From Telmatactis stephensoni (taxonomy: Eukaryota; Cnidaria; Anthozoa; Actiniaria; Isophelliidae), in assembly GCA_029948255.1 (NCBI GenBank), contig JALIZF010001610.1, positions 294,501-358,500 of the forward strand: a DNA stretch of 64,000 bases. Direction: 5' to 3'. Position numbers and translations under genes: made by a program. Under the pieces are notes generated by a model. The model saw only the letters and a list, made by a program, of their open reading frames with translations, did no database searches and was not told the DNA's origin. This document shows positions 1 to 9,228 of the stretch, in pieces (position 1 is the first letter of the stretch; each line of letters begins with the position of its first letter).

Positions 1-97
1 CAAGGAAAGCTTTAGGATTGTACAGAGATCATATTTGAGCCGTGCTAGTAAAATTTCAAGTGTTTTATCGTGATTGACGTTGGTCAATACTTCCAAG

Positions 98-2014
98 ATG
101 GCGGATAAAGAAATGTGTAACAAGCCGGGCCCATTGATATTAGATGCTCAAGCAGCAGAAAATTGGAGGAAGTTTAAAATGAGATTTGATATATACCTAA
201 TTGCAACCGAAAAGGAGAAGAAACCAGATAAATTGAAGGTAAATTTGTTGCTTAATTGTGCCGGTAGCGATGCTATCGAAGAATACAGCCACTTCACATA
301 CGGCGAAGATGAGAGTCCCGACAACTTTGAAGACGTGTGTAGAAAATTCGAAGAGCTTTGCAAAGTTGCAAATAACGTAATTTATGAAAGGCTTGTCTTC
401 AATCAGCAGTGTCAAAAAGAGGGAGAAAGAATTGACAGTTTTGTGAGCGATTTGAAACGACTGGCCCTTACATGTGAATTTGGAAGCCTAAAAGATTCAT
501 TGATAAGAGATAAAATCGTTGGGGGAGTTTTGTCTGATGACCTAAGAGGAGAGTTATTGAAAAAACCTGATCTTACTTTGCAAACTGCACATGATTATTG
601 TAGAACTTATGAGGCTTCAGAGTCTCAAAAGTTCAAGTTTAGTGCGACTACTGGTGTTCCGGGACAGACTTCAGGTACTAACATCCAGGATATCAAAAAG
701 GTGAAAACTAAACTAAACTCTCCCGCAGTAAGTGACCCACTCTGCAAGTTCTGTGGTCTAAGGCACTCATTTTCACACCCAAGTAGGTGCCCAGCATTTA
801 AACAACAGTGTAGGAAGTGCAAAAAAGAGGGACATTTTGCTAGGGTGTGCAAGACACCTACCAGGCAGAACAGTGTCAACCCAGTTGAAGAGGTTAAAAG
901 CAATGAATGTGATTCTGATAATGATATACCGCACGCATATTTTGGATCTGTTGAACTGGGGTCGGTCGGTTCAACTAAAGAAAGCAAGAGCTTGATTACA
1001 GTGAACATTAATGGTCACAGTACCAAAGTAAAGGCAGATACAGGGGCTGATGCCACGGTGATTCCATATAACTTGTACAAGAAAATTACAAAAAAGCCCC
1101 TTCAGAAGATACAACAACCACTGAAGGGATGGCTGGCTACTAAACCTATACATCCAGTAGGTTGTGTACGACTTTCCACCCAATACAAACGTCGCACTCT
1201 TGATATATTGTATCTTGTTGTGAATGGAGATTTCACTCCTTTGTTGAGCTGTGATGCATGCCTCGATCTTGAAGTACTTGGATTTATGAACTTAGACCTT
1301 ATTCAGAACACTGGAAGAAAATCTCAGAAAGCACAATGTGATATTGCAGACCTTATCAAGACAGACCCAGTATTAAAAGACTACCAAGACTGTTTCAGCG
1401 AGAAACCCGGAATGTTGCCCAATCGTGTAAGTTTAGAGATTGACGAATCAGTAAGCCCTGTAATTCACCCACCGCGTAAGATACCCATTGCTCTTCTGGA
1501 ACCAGCTAAAGAAAAGTTGTTGGAAATGGAACAGGATGGTATAATAGTAAAAGAAGAAGGACATACACCATGGGTATCATTGATGTTAGTTATTGACAAG
1601 CGAAAAAAGAAAGGAGCAACTGACGAGAGAGGCCAGCCCTCAAAAGATCAAGTACGGATTTGCATTGATCCTAGAGATTTAAACACGACATTGAAACGAG
1701 TACATCACCCCATGGTCACCATCAAAGAAGTTGCCAACCAGTTATCGAATGCAACAATGTTCACCACCTTAGATGCTTGCAGTGGATTCTGGCAACTCCC
1801 AATGGATGAAGATAGCTCAAAGTTATTGACTTTCAATACACCGTGGGGAAGATACCAATTTACAAGGTTACCATTTGATGCCAACAAAACAGGAAGCATA
1901 TATGTCAAAGATTTCCCTCCACCAGTACTTAAGGCTGCCAGGACATTTTTGTTATTCATTGTCAACACAATCGTTTCTTTTTGTAACAGTCTGAAGTCAT
2001 TGAATCCAAAGTAG
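98..2014 (+). CDS. Ty3/Gypsy retrotransposon Gag-Pol, 3'-truncated
   Basis: Retroelement polyprotein. I start it at the ATG at 98, because the frame opens at 74 only on a TTG. The Gag part (about residues 1-230) is followed by two Cys/His clusters, one being a CCHC knuckle (CRKCKKEGHFARVC, about residue 238). An aspartic protease follows with DTGAD at about residue 314, then the N-terminal half of a reverse transcriptase (RICIDPRDLN, TTLDACSGFWQLP carrying the first catalytic Asp). The YxDD box, RNase H, integrase and any LTR are absent. Similarity stops inside the RT palm at about 1873. From there to the stop at 2014 the frame only reads antisense through a RecQ-like fragment. This is a dead, chimeric copy. 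The Ty3/Gypsy assignment rests on the Gag-knuckle-protease-RT order and RT motifs, and I am confident of it. Confidence 0.85.
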   Translation: MADKEMCNKPGPLILDAQAAENWRKFKMRFDIYLIATEKEKKPDKLKVNLLLNCAGSDAIEEYSHFTYGEDESPDNFEDVCRKFEELCKVANNVIYERLVFNQQCQKEGERIDSFVSDLKRLALTCEFGSLKDSLIRDKIVGGVLSDDLRGELLKKPDLTLQTAHDYCRTYEASESQKFKFSATTGVPGQTSGTNIQDIKKVKTKLNSPAVSDPLCKFCGLRHSFSHPSRCPAFKQQCRKCKKEGHFARVCKTPTRQNSVNPVEEVKSNECDSDNDIPHAYFGSVELGSVGSTKESKSLITVNINGHSTKVKADTGADATVIPYNLYKKITKKPLQKIQQPLKGWLATKPIHPVGCVRLSTQYKRRTLDILYLVVNGDFTPLLSCDACLDLEVLGFMNLDLIQNTGRKSQKAQCDIADLIKTDPVLKDYQDCFSEKPGMLPNRVSLEIDESVSPVIHPPRKIPIALLEPAKEKLLEMEQDGIIVKEEGHTPWVSLMLVIDKRKKKGATDERGQPSKDQVRICIDPRDLNTTLKRVHHPMVTIKEVANQLSNATMFTTLDACSGFWQLPMDEDSSKLLTFNTPWGRYQFTRLPFDANKTGSIYVKDFPPPVLKAARTFLLFIVNTIVSFCNSLKSLNPK

Positions 2015-2188
2015 TTTTTCAGTGTACTGGAAATCAACTCCTCCGTCATTAGATCAATGTCTTTGAGTAGTGGTTGTTCTTCAACTTCGTCATTTTGGAC
2101 TGATTGCTTAGAACAGTTTGAAACTTCCATAGTTTCTAATAAAACCTGGGGAACTGTCTCACCGTTAATCGTAGTTTCTTTGACTTAA
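1874..2188 (-). pseudogene. RecQ-like DNA helicase, N-terminal fragment
   Basis: Read on the minus strand, the frame is open from about 2188, with an ATG at 2130. It encodes an acidic lead-in, then the RecQ motif 0 region (FGFNDFRLLQ) and a Walker A box (STGGGKSLTY) followed by LPVLLA. RecQ-family SF2 helicases unwind DNA, and lineage-specific RecQ-like copies are common in cnidarian genomes. Only about 100 residues remain. The helicase frame ends where the Gypsy RT begins at about 1873, so motifs Ia-VI are missing. It could be an exon of a larger gene, but no splice donor sits at the junction, which favours a broken copy joined to a retroelement fragment. Confidence 0.7.
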
Positions 2189-2809
2189 ACCACTTGCATC
2201 GAAGTCATGAATTTTCACCGATGTAATGCCATCTTTTAACAGATTTAGTTTAAACAACAAAAATCCAAATTTCAAAGCTGCTTTTACAACGGCTGACAGA
2301 GTAATTGTGATGATTTTGTGGATCGAAAGGAGGAATACAGGCGACTATCTAACAGATCGTAAAGTTGAGAGTTTTGCACACGTGTCACCATTTTTCAAAA
2401 ATCCTAACACTACGCCCCCGTAGATATTTTTGGCTCACAAATTCACAATACCCCTCCCCCACTCAGGAGATTTTGAGATGCGTGAACCGACCTGCTCAAA
2501 GAGACAAGGAATTGTCGATTTTTGGCAGGCAACTCCTCCCGTTTTTTCTTCCTCCCCTCCCCCCTCCCCCCTCATCTTTTTTGGCTCGCTCCCAGTCTCT
2601 CTTCTTTGCAACAGGAAGCCCAAGAGATAAAAGGAGTTCGGAGGAGGCTAGTTGAGATCAATGTTGGGAATTTGTTTCTTGCATTGCATGATAGACTCTT
2701 TTGCAACTCGTCTTGTGAATTTACACACTATTGTTGGCGGGTATTTTGAATTTCGATTTGGCAAACAGTGGGTGATGTCGATGTCTTGTTCGGTTACACT
2801 CGCTCCTAA
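2189..2809. other. Non-coding stretch with pyrimidine-rich tract
   Basis: No coding exon is supported here. It contains a C/T-rich tract at about 2535-2600 and one copy of the recurrent ACAGGAAGCCCA word at about 2612. Confidence 0.4.
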
Positions 2810-3445
2810 TTAATTGAATAACTTCAGGCAAATGTCCACTGTATCTCGGGCAAACTCTTCTTGCTTTTCTTGTTGTATTCTGAGAATCTTTAAATTGTAC
2901 TGATAACTATACTTGTACTTTGCCTCAATAGCTTCTTCTATTTTCATCACGCTCTCTTCTATACTTATATGTTTTGTGTAGATTCTTTTGAAATCCTCAA
3001 CTGCAGCTTTGAATGCCCGGAGATCATCACATTCGTCAGATAGGAATTGGACACTTTTATCTACAATCGGCGCCTTCTTGAATTGACACGCTTTCGAAAA
3101 AATTCTATGTTTATGAATTGTGATTTTTTTCCACTCACCCCCTAAGCAATGTTGTCCACTGGTCAGATTCCAGGGTAGGAGACTTTTCTCACTTCAACAC
3201 TGAATAGGGGGAGGGGGAATGACTGAATTAAACAAACGTAGTTGCCAGTGAGGACAAATTTAGTAAGACAGATCATTTTCTTTCACAAATGTGTCATTCA
3301 AAAAGGTGCCAATTGTAGATCTTGTGCCATTTCTTGCTCTTGACTCGTGGATGCCATGATGCCAGAAGAGTACACTTTGCTTCGGAGTTCATCTAGTTCT
3401 TTGTTAGTATCCTGGACTTGTTTTTTAACATATTGTTTTGTTTTT
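2810..3445 (-). other. Two coiled-coil-like open frames, unidentified gene remnant
   Basis: I do not recognise the product. On the minus strand a frame without a long Met-initiated ORF is open from about 3205 to a stop at 2810-2812 (about 130 codons). It is rich in Glu, Lys, Ile and Gln with heptad-like spacing near its end (for example IEEAIEAKYKYSYQY). Upstream on the same strand a second frame runs from about 3445 to a stop at 3298 and is also charged and helical (KKQVQDTNKELDEL). They look like exons or a decayed ORF of one coiled-coil protein, on the same strand as the adjacent RecQ-like fragment. No splice sites were confirmed and a chance open frame cannot be excluded. Confidence 0.3.
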
Positions 3446-4931
3446 TAAGTTTGGAAGTACTGTTGTTAACCACATTCAGAGTGATCGGTGTGAAAATATA
3501 GGTTTAAACTAAGTTTTGCTGAAGAGCTGGTTCAGCCACATCCGTACACAACGCATGGATGCGCATCAGTATACATACAATATAAAGAGAATGACAAAGT
3601 GAAAGAAGCCTTATACAGCAGTTGCATTACAAACTCATTTGCTGTGCCTTCAGATGAAAGGAAAGCAAAACTACTCTATTTAACAAGACTTGCAATGTCC
3701 TAAAAATATCTAAAAATTAGATATGACATCCAGTTAGTCACTGTTTATAAAAAAGTACCTTAAATCAACTTTACAGTGATTTCATCTGACCATGGAAGAA
3801 AAATTGCTATTCAGTGTATGAAAGAAAAGTCAACTAGTTATTTAAGTTTGTCAGTCCTTTTATGGTCAAACGATAAAGTCACTCTAATAATTGACATTTA
3901 CAAATGACAAATACCCATTGAAGTTTGGTGACAAACTTTGTGTTGTACAATTTGTTAATACTCATGTCTCCAATGACATATTCTTGTAAAAATGTGTACA
4001 CATTTTTGCATTGCATTGGATATTCAAAATTGTATACATAGTAAATCTGAAGCTCTTGAGTTGGGAGGTTTCAATTCGAGATCATTATCTTTGGAACATG
4101 ATGAGGACCTGTCTCTTCTTTTCATCTTGAAGTTCATAGTCCAAAATGTATGGGGTTGTGTGACCTTTTACATGCTGAACAGGCTATTTATGCTAAAAAT
4201 AAATTTTGATTTCAACTTAGGAACTTTACTTTAGTCTACTTGAGACTTTAGCTTAGGCAGGCAGTTGGTCCCCTCCTTCCACTTCCTCTCTCCCCTCCCT
4301 CCCCTCCCTCCATCCTCTAACCGACACAACCAAAGTTCTAATAGGCTTATCTGAAATGGGCTTATCTGAAATGGATGCAATATCATGTTCATCTTCAGAA
4401 TCTACATCCTGGGTTTCTAACCCGTTATCAGTATTGCCTGCAGATAGGTTGGCATCAAACAAGCATTTATTTTTGTGCTTACTGGCTTTAGCCAGTAACG
4501 CACTATGTCATCGTCTGTGTATGTCTGTGCGTGGGTGCGTAATTCGGAAATTTCCGAAGTTGACCCGAAGTATCTAAACGGAAAATATGGGAAATTCGTC
4601 CGAGGCTTTAATCAGCATTGATTTCGATCATCGATCAATAATAACGTTTTTGGTTCTGAAATATATCTTTTTATAGCAAATTATTATTATTATTTTATAA
4701 AATGTTCATAAAGACTCAACTTTTGACAAAATAATCAATCAATATGGCGTCTTCGATCTTCGAAGCCATTCGGTTATGAAACAGGAAGCCCAACCTTGGA
4801 AGAAACCGCTGATCTTTACTGCAGACTCGTCTTTCCATGTGCTCTGAACGTTCCGGTTGAAGACGTATTTTGGTAAGTAAACAGTGTTTTCCTTCCTTTT
4901 TCTCGATAAAATCAGACACAGCTTTTGCAAA
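3446..4931. other. Long stretch with no supported gene
   Basis: Mostly AT-rich DNA. A CT-rich patch lies at 4270-4315, a minus-strand acidic frame at about 4255-4510 is too weak to call, and an ACAGGAAGCCCA word is at about 4782. A donor-like GGTAAGTAAAC at about 4872 precedes the next ORF and could belong to a 5' UTR intron. Confidence 0.3.
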
Positions 4932-5570
4932 ATGTTTTCGAAGTATGTTTCTAAAGTTTTTTTCAGGATTTCATGGGGTTTACAAAGGCTTTTTACTACA
5001 ATGATGAGCCTAAAAACAAGGTGTTTGTTTGACAGCCATGTAGCTACGATCCAACCACTCAGACAACTCACGACCATAAAAGATTCCTGTGACAATATGT
5101 CGACTCAAAAGTCTTTGGAAGACTTCAATAATTCCTTTTTGAGGAACTTGAATGTCCTTTTGGACACTAGAATTGTCCTCCGGGACACAAATAATATCCT
5201 TCGGGATACGAGAATTGTCTTCAGGGACACAAATAATATCCTTCGGGATACAAAAACTGTCCTCCGGGACACAAGTAATATCCTTCGGGATACGAGAATT
5301 GTCCTCTGGGACACAAATAATATCCTTCGGGATACAAAAGTTGTCCTACGGGATGCAAATAATTGTTCTCTGAGCAGCATAAATGACATCCAGAATGCAG
5401 ATAATACCCTTTGTAATGCAAAAATGTTTCTTCAGGAAACTGAGAATATTATTTGTGATGTAAATTCTGTTCTGTTGGACACTGACAATGATAAACTTGT
5501 CAAACAAACACCTCTGTTTGTGCTGTGTTTGGTTCAATTCATGACCAAGAGACAAGTAATGTTGACATGA
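4932..5570 (+). CDS. Helentron-like leader ORF with 7-residue repeats
   Basis: ORF of 212 residues from the ATG at 4932; the longer frame opens at 4884 on a GTG. The N-terminal 60 residues are basic and aromatic. Residues from about 75 to 150 form a train of 7-residue units of the type (V/I)LRDT(N/R)(N/I). At the DNA level each unit is a small hairpin (see the repeat entry). The next ORF overlaps this one in another frame at 5525-5570 and carries the motif and 2A peptide shared with the Helentron at 14.7-22.5 kb, so this ORF is probably its upstream part displaced by a frameshift near 5505. I recognise no enzymatic domain. Whether the peptide itself matters, or only the RNA structure, cannot be told from one copy. 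Confidence 0.5.
   Translation: MFSKYVSKVFFRISWGLQRLFTTMMSLKTRCLFDSHVATIQPLRQLTTIKDSCDNMSTQKSLEDFNNSFLRNLNVLLDTRIVLRDTNNILRDTRIVFRDTNNILRDTKTVLRDTSNILRDTRIVLWDTNNILRDTKVVLRDANNCSLSSINDIQNADNTLCNAKMFLQETENIICDVNSVLLDTDNDKLVKQTPLFVLCLVQFMTKRQVMLT
5110..5355 (+). repeat. Array of about 12 micro-hairpins with UNCG-type loops
   Basis: Consecutive inverted repeats of 14 nt separated by about 7 nt give a 21-nt period. Typical units are TATCC-TTCG-GGATA and TGTCC-TCCG-GGACA, alternating. The central units have 5-bp stems closed by C-G around TTCG, TCCG or TACG, that is cUNCGg tetraloops in RNA; other loops are TTTT, TCAG and TCTG. The first two units (AGTCTT-TGG-AAGACT and one near 5133) are longer stems with non-UNCG loops. 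The array lies inside the ORF in frame. Confidence 0.8.
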
Positions 5571-5977
5571 AATCTATTAGATTATCTATTAGAAATTTAG
5601 ATTTTAAAGTTAGAAGTAGAAGAAGTAGAGAGCCATCACGAATTTGTTTAAAAAAGGTATTTCATTATCTGAAATATAATAAATTAAGAAGGAAACATAA
5701 AAATGCTTTGAAGAAAACCACACCTGTTTCATCAACTCTTTATGACATTGCTAGTAATTATAAGTTGTGGAAAATAAGGTATATTAAGCAGCAAGATGCT
5801 TTTTATAGCAAGCATTTTCTAAAATATGCTAAAAAAGTTGTTTTTAATGAGTGTGAAATGAGTATTGTACTATCTGGAGATGTAGAATTAAATCCAGGAC
5901 CTGTTATTAATAACAATAGCTCATTATCACTAATATCATATACCAGTGCTGATTTTCTATTGAGCTATAGAATGTAA
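5567..5977 (+). CDS. Helentron-like ORF carrying a 2A peptide
   Basis: Starts at the ATG at 5567; the frame is open from 5525 on a GTG. It encodes a strongly basic segment that includes SRRSREPSR, then a Lys/Arg-rich region, then SGDVELNPGP, a perfect match to the 2A signature D-V/I-E-x-N-P-G-P. 2A peptides make the ribosome skip the last Gly-Pro bond and release two proteins. The basic motif recurs as SRRDREPSR in the minus-strand Helentron at the same distance class from its own 2A. The reading frame stops at 5977, shortly after the 2A, and the OTU-like protease continues in another frame from about 5985, so this copy is broken. Its likely role was the N-terminal module of a Helentron polyprotein; the function of the basic region is unknown. 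Confidence 0.65.
   Translation: MKSIRLSIRNLDFKVRSRRSREPSRICLKKVFHYLKYNKLRRKHKNALKKTTPVSSTLYDIASNYKLWKIRYIKQQDAFYSKHFLKYAKKVVFNECEMSIVLSGDVELNPGPVINNNSSLSLISYTSADFLLSYRM
5879..5902 (+). other. 2A ribosome-skipping peptide (DVELNPGP)
   Basis: Eight codons spell DVELNPGP, the canonical 2A core. Skipping would occur between Gly (5897-5899) and Pro (5900-5902). It is preceded by a hydrophobic IVLSG stretch, as is common for active 2A sequences. Confidence 0.85.
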
Positions 5978-5984
5978 GAATGTA

Positions 5985-6477
5985 TAGACATGGTTTAAGG
6001 CCTTTAGATGTAGGTGGTGGCGGAGACTGCTTTTTTAAATCAGTTTCACATCAGTTATATGGTAATCCAAGTCAACACTTAGCAATATGAGAAAGAGCAG
6101 TAGGATATTTACATGACAATCCTGATCGATTCATAGAATCTATACTTGACAGATCATGGTCACAATATTTGAATAGTATGTCCATGCAATGAACATGGGC
6201 TGATCACATTGTAATACAAGCAGTAGCAGATTCATTGAATTTAAAGATTAATATAATAGAATCTAATGAACAATTCTCAGAATTAACTGTGGTTCAAGCT
6301 GTAAGTGATAGAGTCCAAGATCTTAGATCTGTCTATGTAGGTCATGTTAATGAGATGCATTATGTCTCAACACATCCAATTTTAAGTAATGTGGGAGAGA
6401 ATAACATTCCAAGTGTGAGTACAGTGATTAGGGACCATTCATTATTTATGCCAGGGAGAGGGCTGGCAATATTTTAA
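5985..6477 (+). pseudogene. OTU-like cysteine protease (degenerate)
   Basis: Translation in the frame beginning near 5985 gives the OTU catalytic-Cys block DVGGGGDCFFKSV, a central block TWADHIVIQAVADSLNL, and a C-terminal block with YVGHVNEMHYVS holding the catalytic His. OTU domains are deubiquitinase-type cysteine proteases and are known from Helentron and Helitron proteins. Two in-frame TGA stops (6088-6090 and 6190-6192) and a frame change relative to the upstream 2A ORF make it a pseudogene. No Rep or helicase follows: after 6480 the sequence turns into unrelated AT-rich DNA. It is therefore either a truncated Helentron or a fragment captured elsewhere. Confidence 0.75.
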
Positions 6478-6795
6478 AATAGTTAAGTAAAACTTCCTAG
6501 CCCCAATATAGTGTAATGAAAGAAGCTCGTGACCCCTACAGAGGTTATTGGAAATCTACATAGCCCCCTCCTTACTTTGAATATTAAATATCGATTATTA
6601 TTAATTTAAAAAACTCATTAATAATTCATAAGGCAAACACAATGAAAATCGCCACCGTGACGAGTGTCTTTATATCTGATAAAGATTCGGCCTAATTTAC
6701 ATCAACTTTAACCTCGATTTTCTCCAAGATAAATGAAGATATTTTTGATTTTCTTTTAGAGAACAACTCTAATATGTGTTGGAGTTTTTTAAGCC

Positions 6796-6893
6796 GTATA
6801 AAGAACTCGAGATCGTGTTTTATCGGTATAAAGATCCTTGCCTACGGCTCGGATCTTTATATCTGATAAAACACTCTCTCTCGTTCTTTATAC
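6796..6893. repeat. Near-palindrome with 42-bp arms
   Basis: The left arm 6796-6837 pairs with the right arm 6851-6893 around a 13-nt loop. It starts GTATAAAGAAC and ends GTTCTTTATAC. The word TTTATATCTGATAAA of the right arm also occurs at about 6670, so this is probably a small foldback repeat or MITE remnant. Confidence 0.6.
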
Positions 6894-7084
6894 TATACAT
6901 AAAGTACAAGTATTCATGAACATTATTTTATCTAAATCAACAGTTCTTCTAAAACAAAATGAAATGAATTGGTTTAGTGACAAATTAATATTCTTTCTCT
7001 TCTCCAAGATCTTCTTCCTCAAGATCCTCCTTGTCTTCCTCAAGCTCCTCTTCCTCTTCCTCAAGCTCCTCCTCCTCTTCCTCA

Positions 7085-7477
7085 AGCTATATATAAAGCA
7101 ACCCCTCCAGCTGAAGTTGGAGAATCTGAATGAAACATTACATAATTTGGAATGTCCAAATTATCAACCGTACTTTCGTTAATTCTAGTTTCTGTTATCG
7201 CTATAATATCAGGTTTAGCATTTAAGCAACTAATTAAGTCATATAAAGAATGTAGATTTTTCGATAAACTTCTAATATTACAGTGAAATAGAAATAAATT
7301 TTCAGATGCAGATTCATCCAGTAAATTGTTCATGTTAGTTATATTAAAATAATTAGAGGAAGGGATATTTAGCATTAAATCCGGGTCATGTTCATCTGAT
7401 TTATCTGGGTTCAGTAACATATCAAATAAATCAGTACAACTATCTAAATCCTGATCACTACTGTCACTTACTCCCAT
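7085..7477 (-). pseudogene. LINE ORF2, N-terminal endonuclease fragment
   Basis: The minus-strand ATG at 7475-7477 lies 16 nt after the stop of the preceding ORF1, a spacing typical of two-ORF LINEs. It encodes an acidic lead-in, then the start of an APE-type endonuclease: LFLFHCNIRSLSKN (motif with catalytic Asn), DIIAITETRIN (catalytic Glu) and SPTSAGGVALYI. The frame dies at 7085, where CTTCCTC-rich simple sequence takes over. The rest of the endonuclease and the whole reverse transcriptase are missing. Family: non-LTR retrotransposon of CR1/L2-like organisation, by inference from the two-ORF arrangement and EN motifs. Confidence 0.75.
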
Positions 7478-7493
7478 GATAATTTGTAGGTAG

Positions 7494-8204
7494 TCATTTT
7501 AACTTGAGGTACAATGTACATTGACAACTGCAATAATATTGCTTGTCAATGAATTCGCTGAATCCTTCTTGTGTGGTAAAGCTGTTGGCTGGCGTGTTGT
7601 CGTTTTTCTTTAAGTAAATCCTACCATTCTGGCTCCATATGAACTTGTACTGATTATCTTTCTTGAAGTCAGAAATTCTAGCAAATAGCTTCTTTCGGTA
7701 GGAGGTCAGGGATTCGTTGATAAATATACGAGAAGCTTTCCTTCTGTTAATTTCGGCAGCAACTGATGGAATATTGCATGTCGTTTTCCCCGCCAGCTTC
7801 CTTCGACTCTTGTAAATTTCATCACGCTTATCACGTCTCACAAATTTGACGATCAAGCTGTTCTTGACTTTTTTCGTGTCCGGCAGATGGTGTGCAATCG
7901 AGATGTCGTCATCCTGTACAGCTACACCAATTATAGACCCTAGCTCTTTTATAATATCATTGGGTTTTTGGCTGTCTAGTTTCGGGATACCTGCTACTTC
8001 TAGGCAATCGTGGCAAGAGTACTGTTGGAGTTCGTCGATTTCGCACTCAACTCGGAACATTGCTTCTTGTAGCTCATTTATTATGTCACATGTTTCTTGG
8101 CAGTATCGCCAATATAAAATATTTGATTCTTTGATTCTTGAAGAGTCTGCAATAACTGATCGTATTTCTCGCTCAGGAAGGACAGTCAAACAGCAAAAAA
8201 ACAA
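7494..8204 (-). CDS. LINE ORF1 protein
   Basis: Nucleic-acid-binding ORF1 of the same LINE. A coiled-coil-like N-terminal part (ILYWRYCQETCDIINELQEA) leads into an RRM-like core (CHDCLEVAGIP, then SLIVKFVRRDKRDEIYKSR) and a C-terminal domain with IFINESLTSYRKKLFARI and YKFIWSQNGRIYLKK. That order matches ORF1p of L1/CR1-type elements, which coats the RNA for retrotransposition. The stop is at 7494-7496 and ORF2 begins at 7477, so the pair is tightly coupled. The frame opens at 8204 without an ATG and the 5' end of the element is not visible; the neighbouring sequence beyond about 8190 belongs to another repeat. Confidence 0.75.
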   Translation of the reverse strand: MFFCCLTVLPEREIRSVIADSSRIKESNILYWRYCQETCDIINELQEAMFRVECEIDELQQYSCHDCLEVAGIPKLDSQKPNDIIKELGSIIGVAVQDDDISIAHHLPDTKKVKNSLIVKFVRRDKRDEIYKSRRKLAGKTTCNIPSVAAEINRRKASRIFINESLTSYRKKLFARISDFKKDNQYKFIWSQNGRIYLKKNDNTPANSFTTQEGFSEFIDKQYYCSCQCTLYLKLK

Positions 8205-8219
8205 CTAGTTCTTCTATTC

Positions 8220-8704
8220 TTCCTTCCTTTCCTGTTTCAAGTGCTATAGGCGAATCATTTTATAACTGGCTCACAGGATGTGGTGGTGGAAAATCATCAC
8301 GCGATGCTCAGCAAACTTTAAGCAGGGCATTTAAATTTCTTAAATTTTGCTGTGAAGATGAAGATGAAGTGACTTATGACATTGTTGATTTTTCTATTTC
8401 TTCACCCATCATGCTGTTCAAGTTCGTTGATGCTCTACAAGAGGAATACCGTATTGGCCATTCTGGTTGAGTTGGATATATCAATTCTATTTCAGAACTC
8501 ATTGATTTTTGAAAAATCAGTGGAACACTTCAAGAAGCTGTTTTAAGAAATATATCAGTGACAGAAGTACATCTAAAAAAGGCAAGAAAGAGTGTTGCAA
8601 AGATGATGAAATTGCAATGGACGAACGATCTGGACATGGAGACTTTGGAATCGAAAGGGCATTGGGCTACAATGGCTGAATTACTAAAAGTGATCCCTTT
8701 CTAG
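8220..8704 (+). pseudogene. Degenerate ORF of an unidentified repeat family
   Basis: In one plus-strand frame the sequence reads through as a protein of about 160 residues interrupted by TGA at 8468-8470 and 8510-8512, ending at TAG 8702-8704. Visible blocks are ESFYNWLTGCGGGKSSRDAQ, FKFLKFCCEDEDEV, VGYINSISELIDF and SKGHWATMAELLKVIPF. The arrangement (helical N-terminal block, then a conserved Gly-Tyr-x-Asn-Ser-Ile-Ser box) reminds me of N-terminal core-binding parts of tyrosine-recombinase elements in cnidarian repeats. No catalytic Arg/His/Tyr set is present, so I do not assign a function. The two point stops in an otherwise continuous frame mark it as a recently dead copy. Confidence 0.45.
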
Positions 8705-8744
8705 TTTTAACTTTTTACAATTATATTTTTATTAAATTAATTTT

Positions 8745-8815
8745 TTTCACTAATGTAAAGCGCCCATGGACTACAAGGAATAGGCACTATAAAAATGTCT
8801 ATTATTATTATGGTA
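8745..8815 (+). mobile_element. LINE/SINE-type 3' tail with (ATT)n end
   Basis: A block of the type TGTAAAGCGCCCATGG...GGCACTATAAAAATG ends in TATTATTATTATG. The GCGCC...GGCACTATA stem followed by an ATT microsatellite is typical of the 3' end of LINE and SINE families in marine invertebrates. No coding region precedes it on this strand. Confidence 0.4.
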
Positions 8816-9228
8816 GACTTTATTGGTAAAATAGTTCAATATATATGTCGACATCATTGCAGGCACAGCCTAGGCAATGTGGATTTGAATACAGGATATC
8901 TATATGTACATGTAAATCATACTCTTAAAAAAAATGCTAAATTTTTCATTATTCACGTCCTTAAAAATATCTTATGAAGCTAAAATTCTTTCAACTATTA
9001 TATCTGTATAATCATGCGTTTACATAATTACACGCACGAAAATCTCTTAAAAATTTCACAGTTCTGTGAAATAACCCATTTCTGGGAATGTTCAATGTTC
9101 AAAATAACATATTCAGTTCTGCCTCATGGCATGGAATAAATAACGATTGCGAGGCCTGTGAAGGACTCGACTGCGCCATTGTTGGCTATTGGGTTTGCTT
9201 TTTAGAGGTGAGTGAATAACTTGCTTTA

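Noticed and set aside
4253..4510. Minus-strand acidic ORF (GLETQDVDSEDEHD)
   Set aside because: Composition is protein-like, but there is no start codon, splice site or recognisable domain, and the C-terminal half is CT-repeat translation.
5110..5355. CRISPR array
   Set aside because: Units are 14-nt inverted repeats with 7-nt linkers, far too short, and the genome is eukaryotic.
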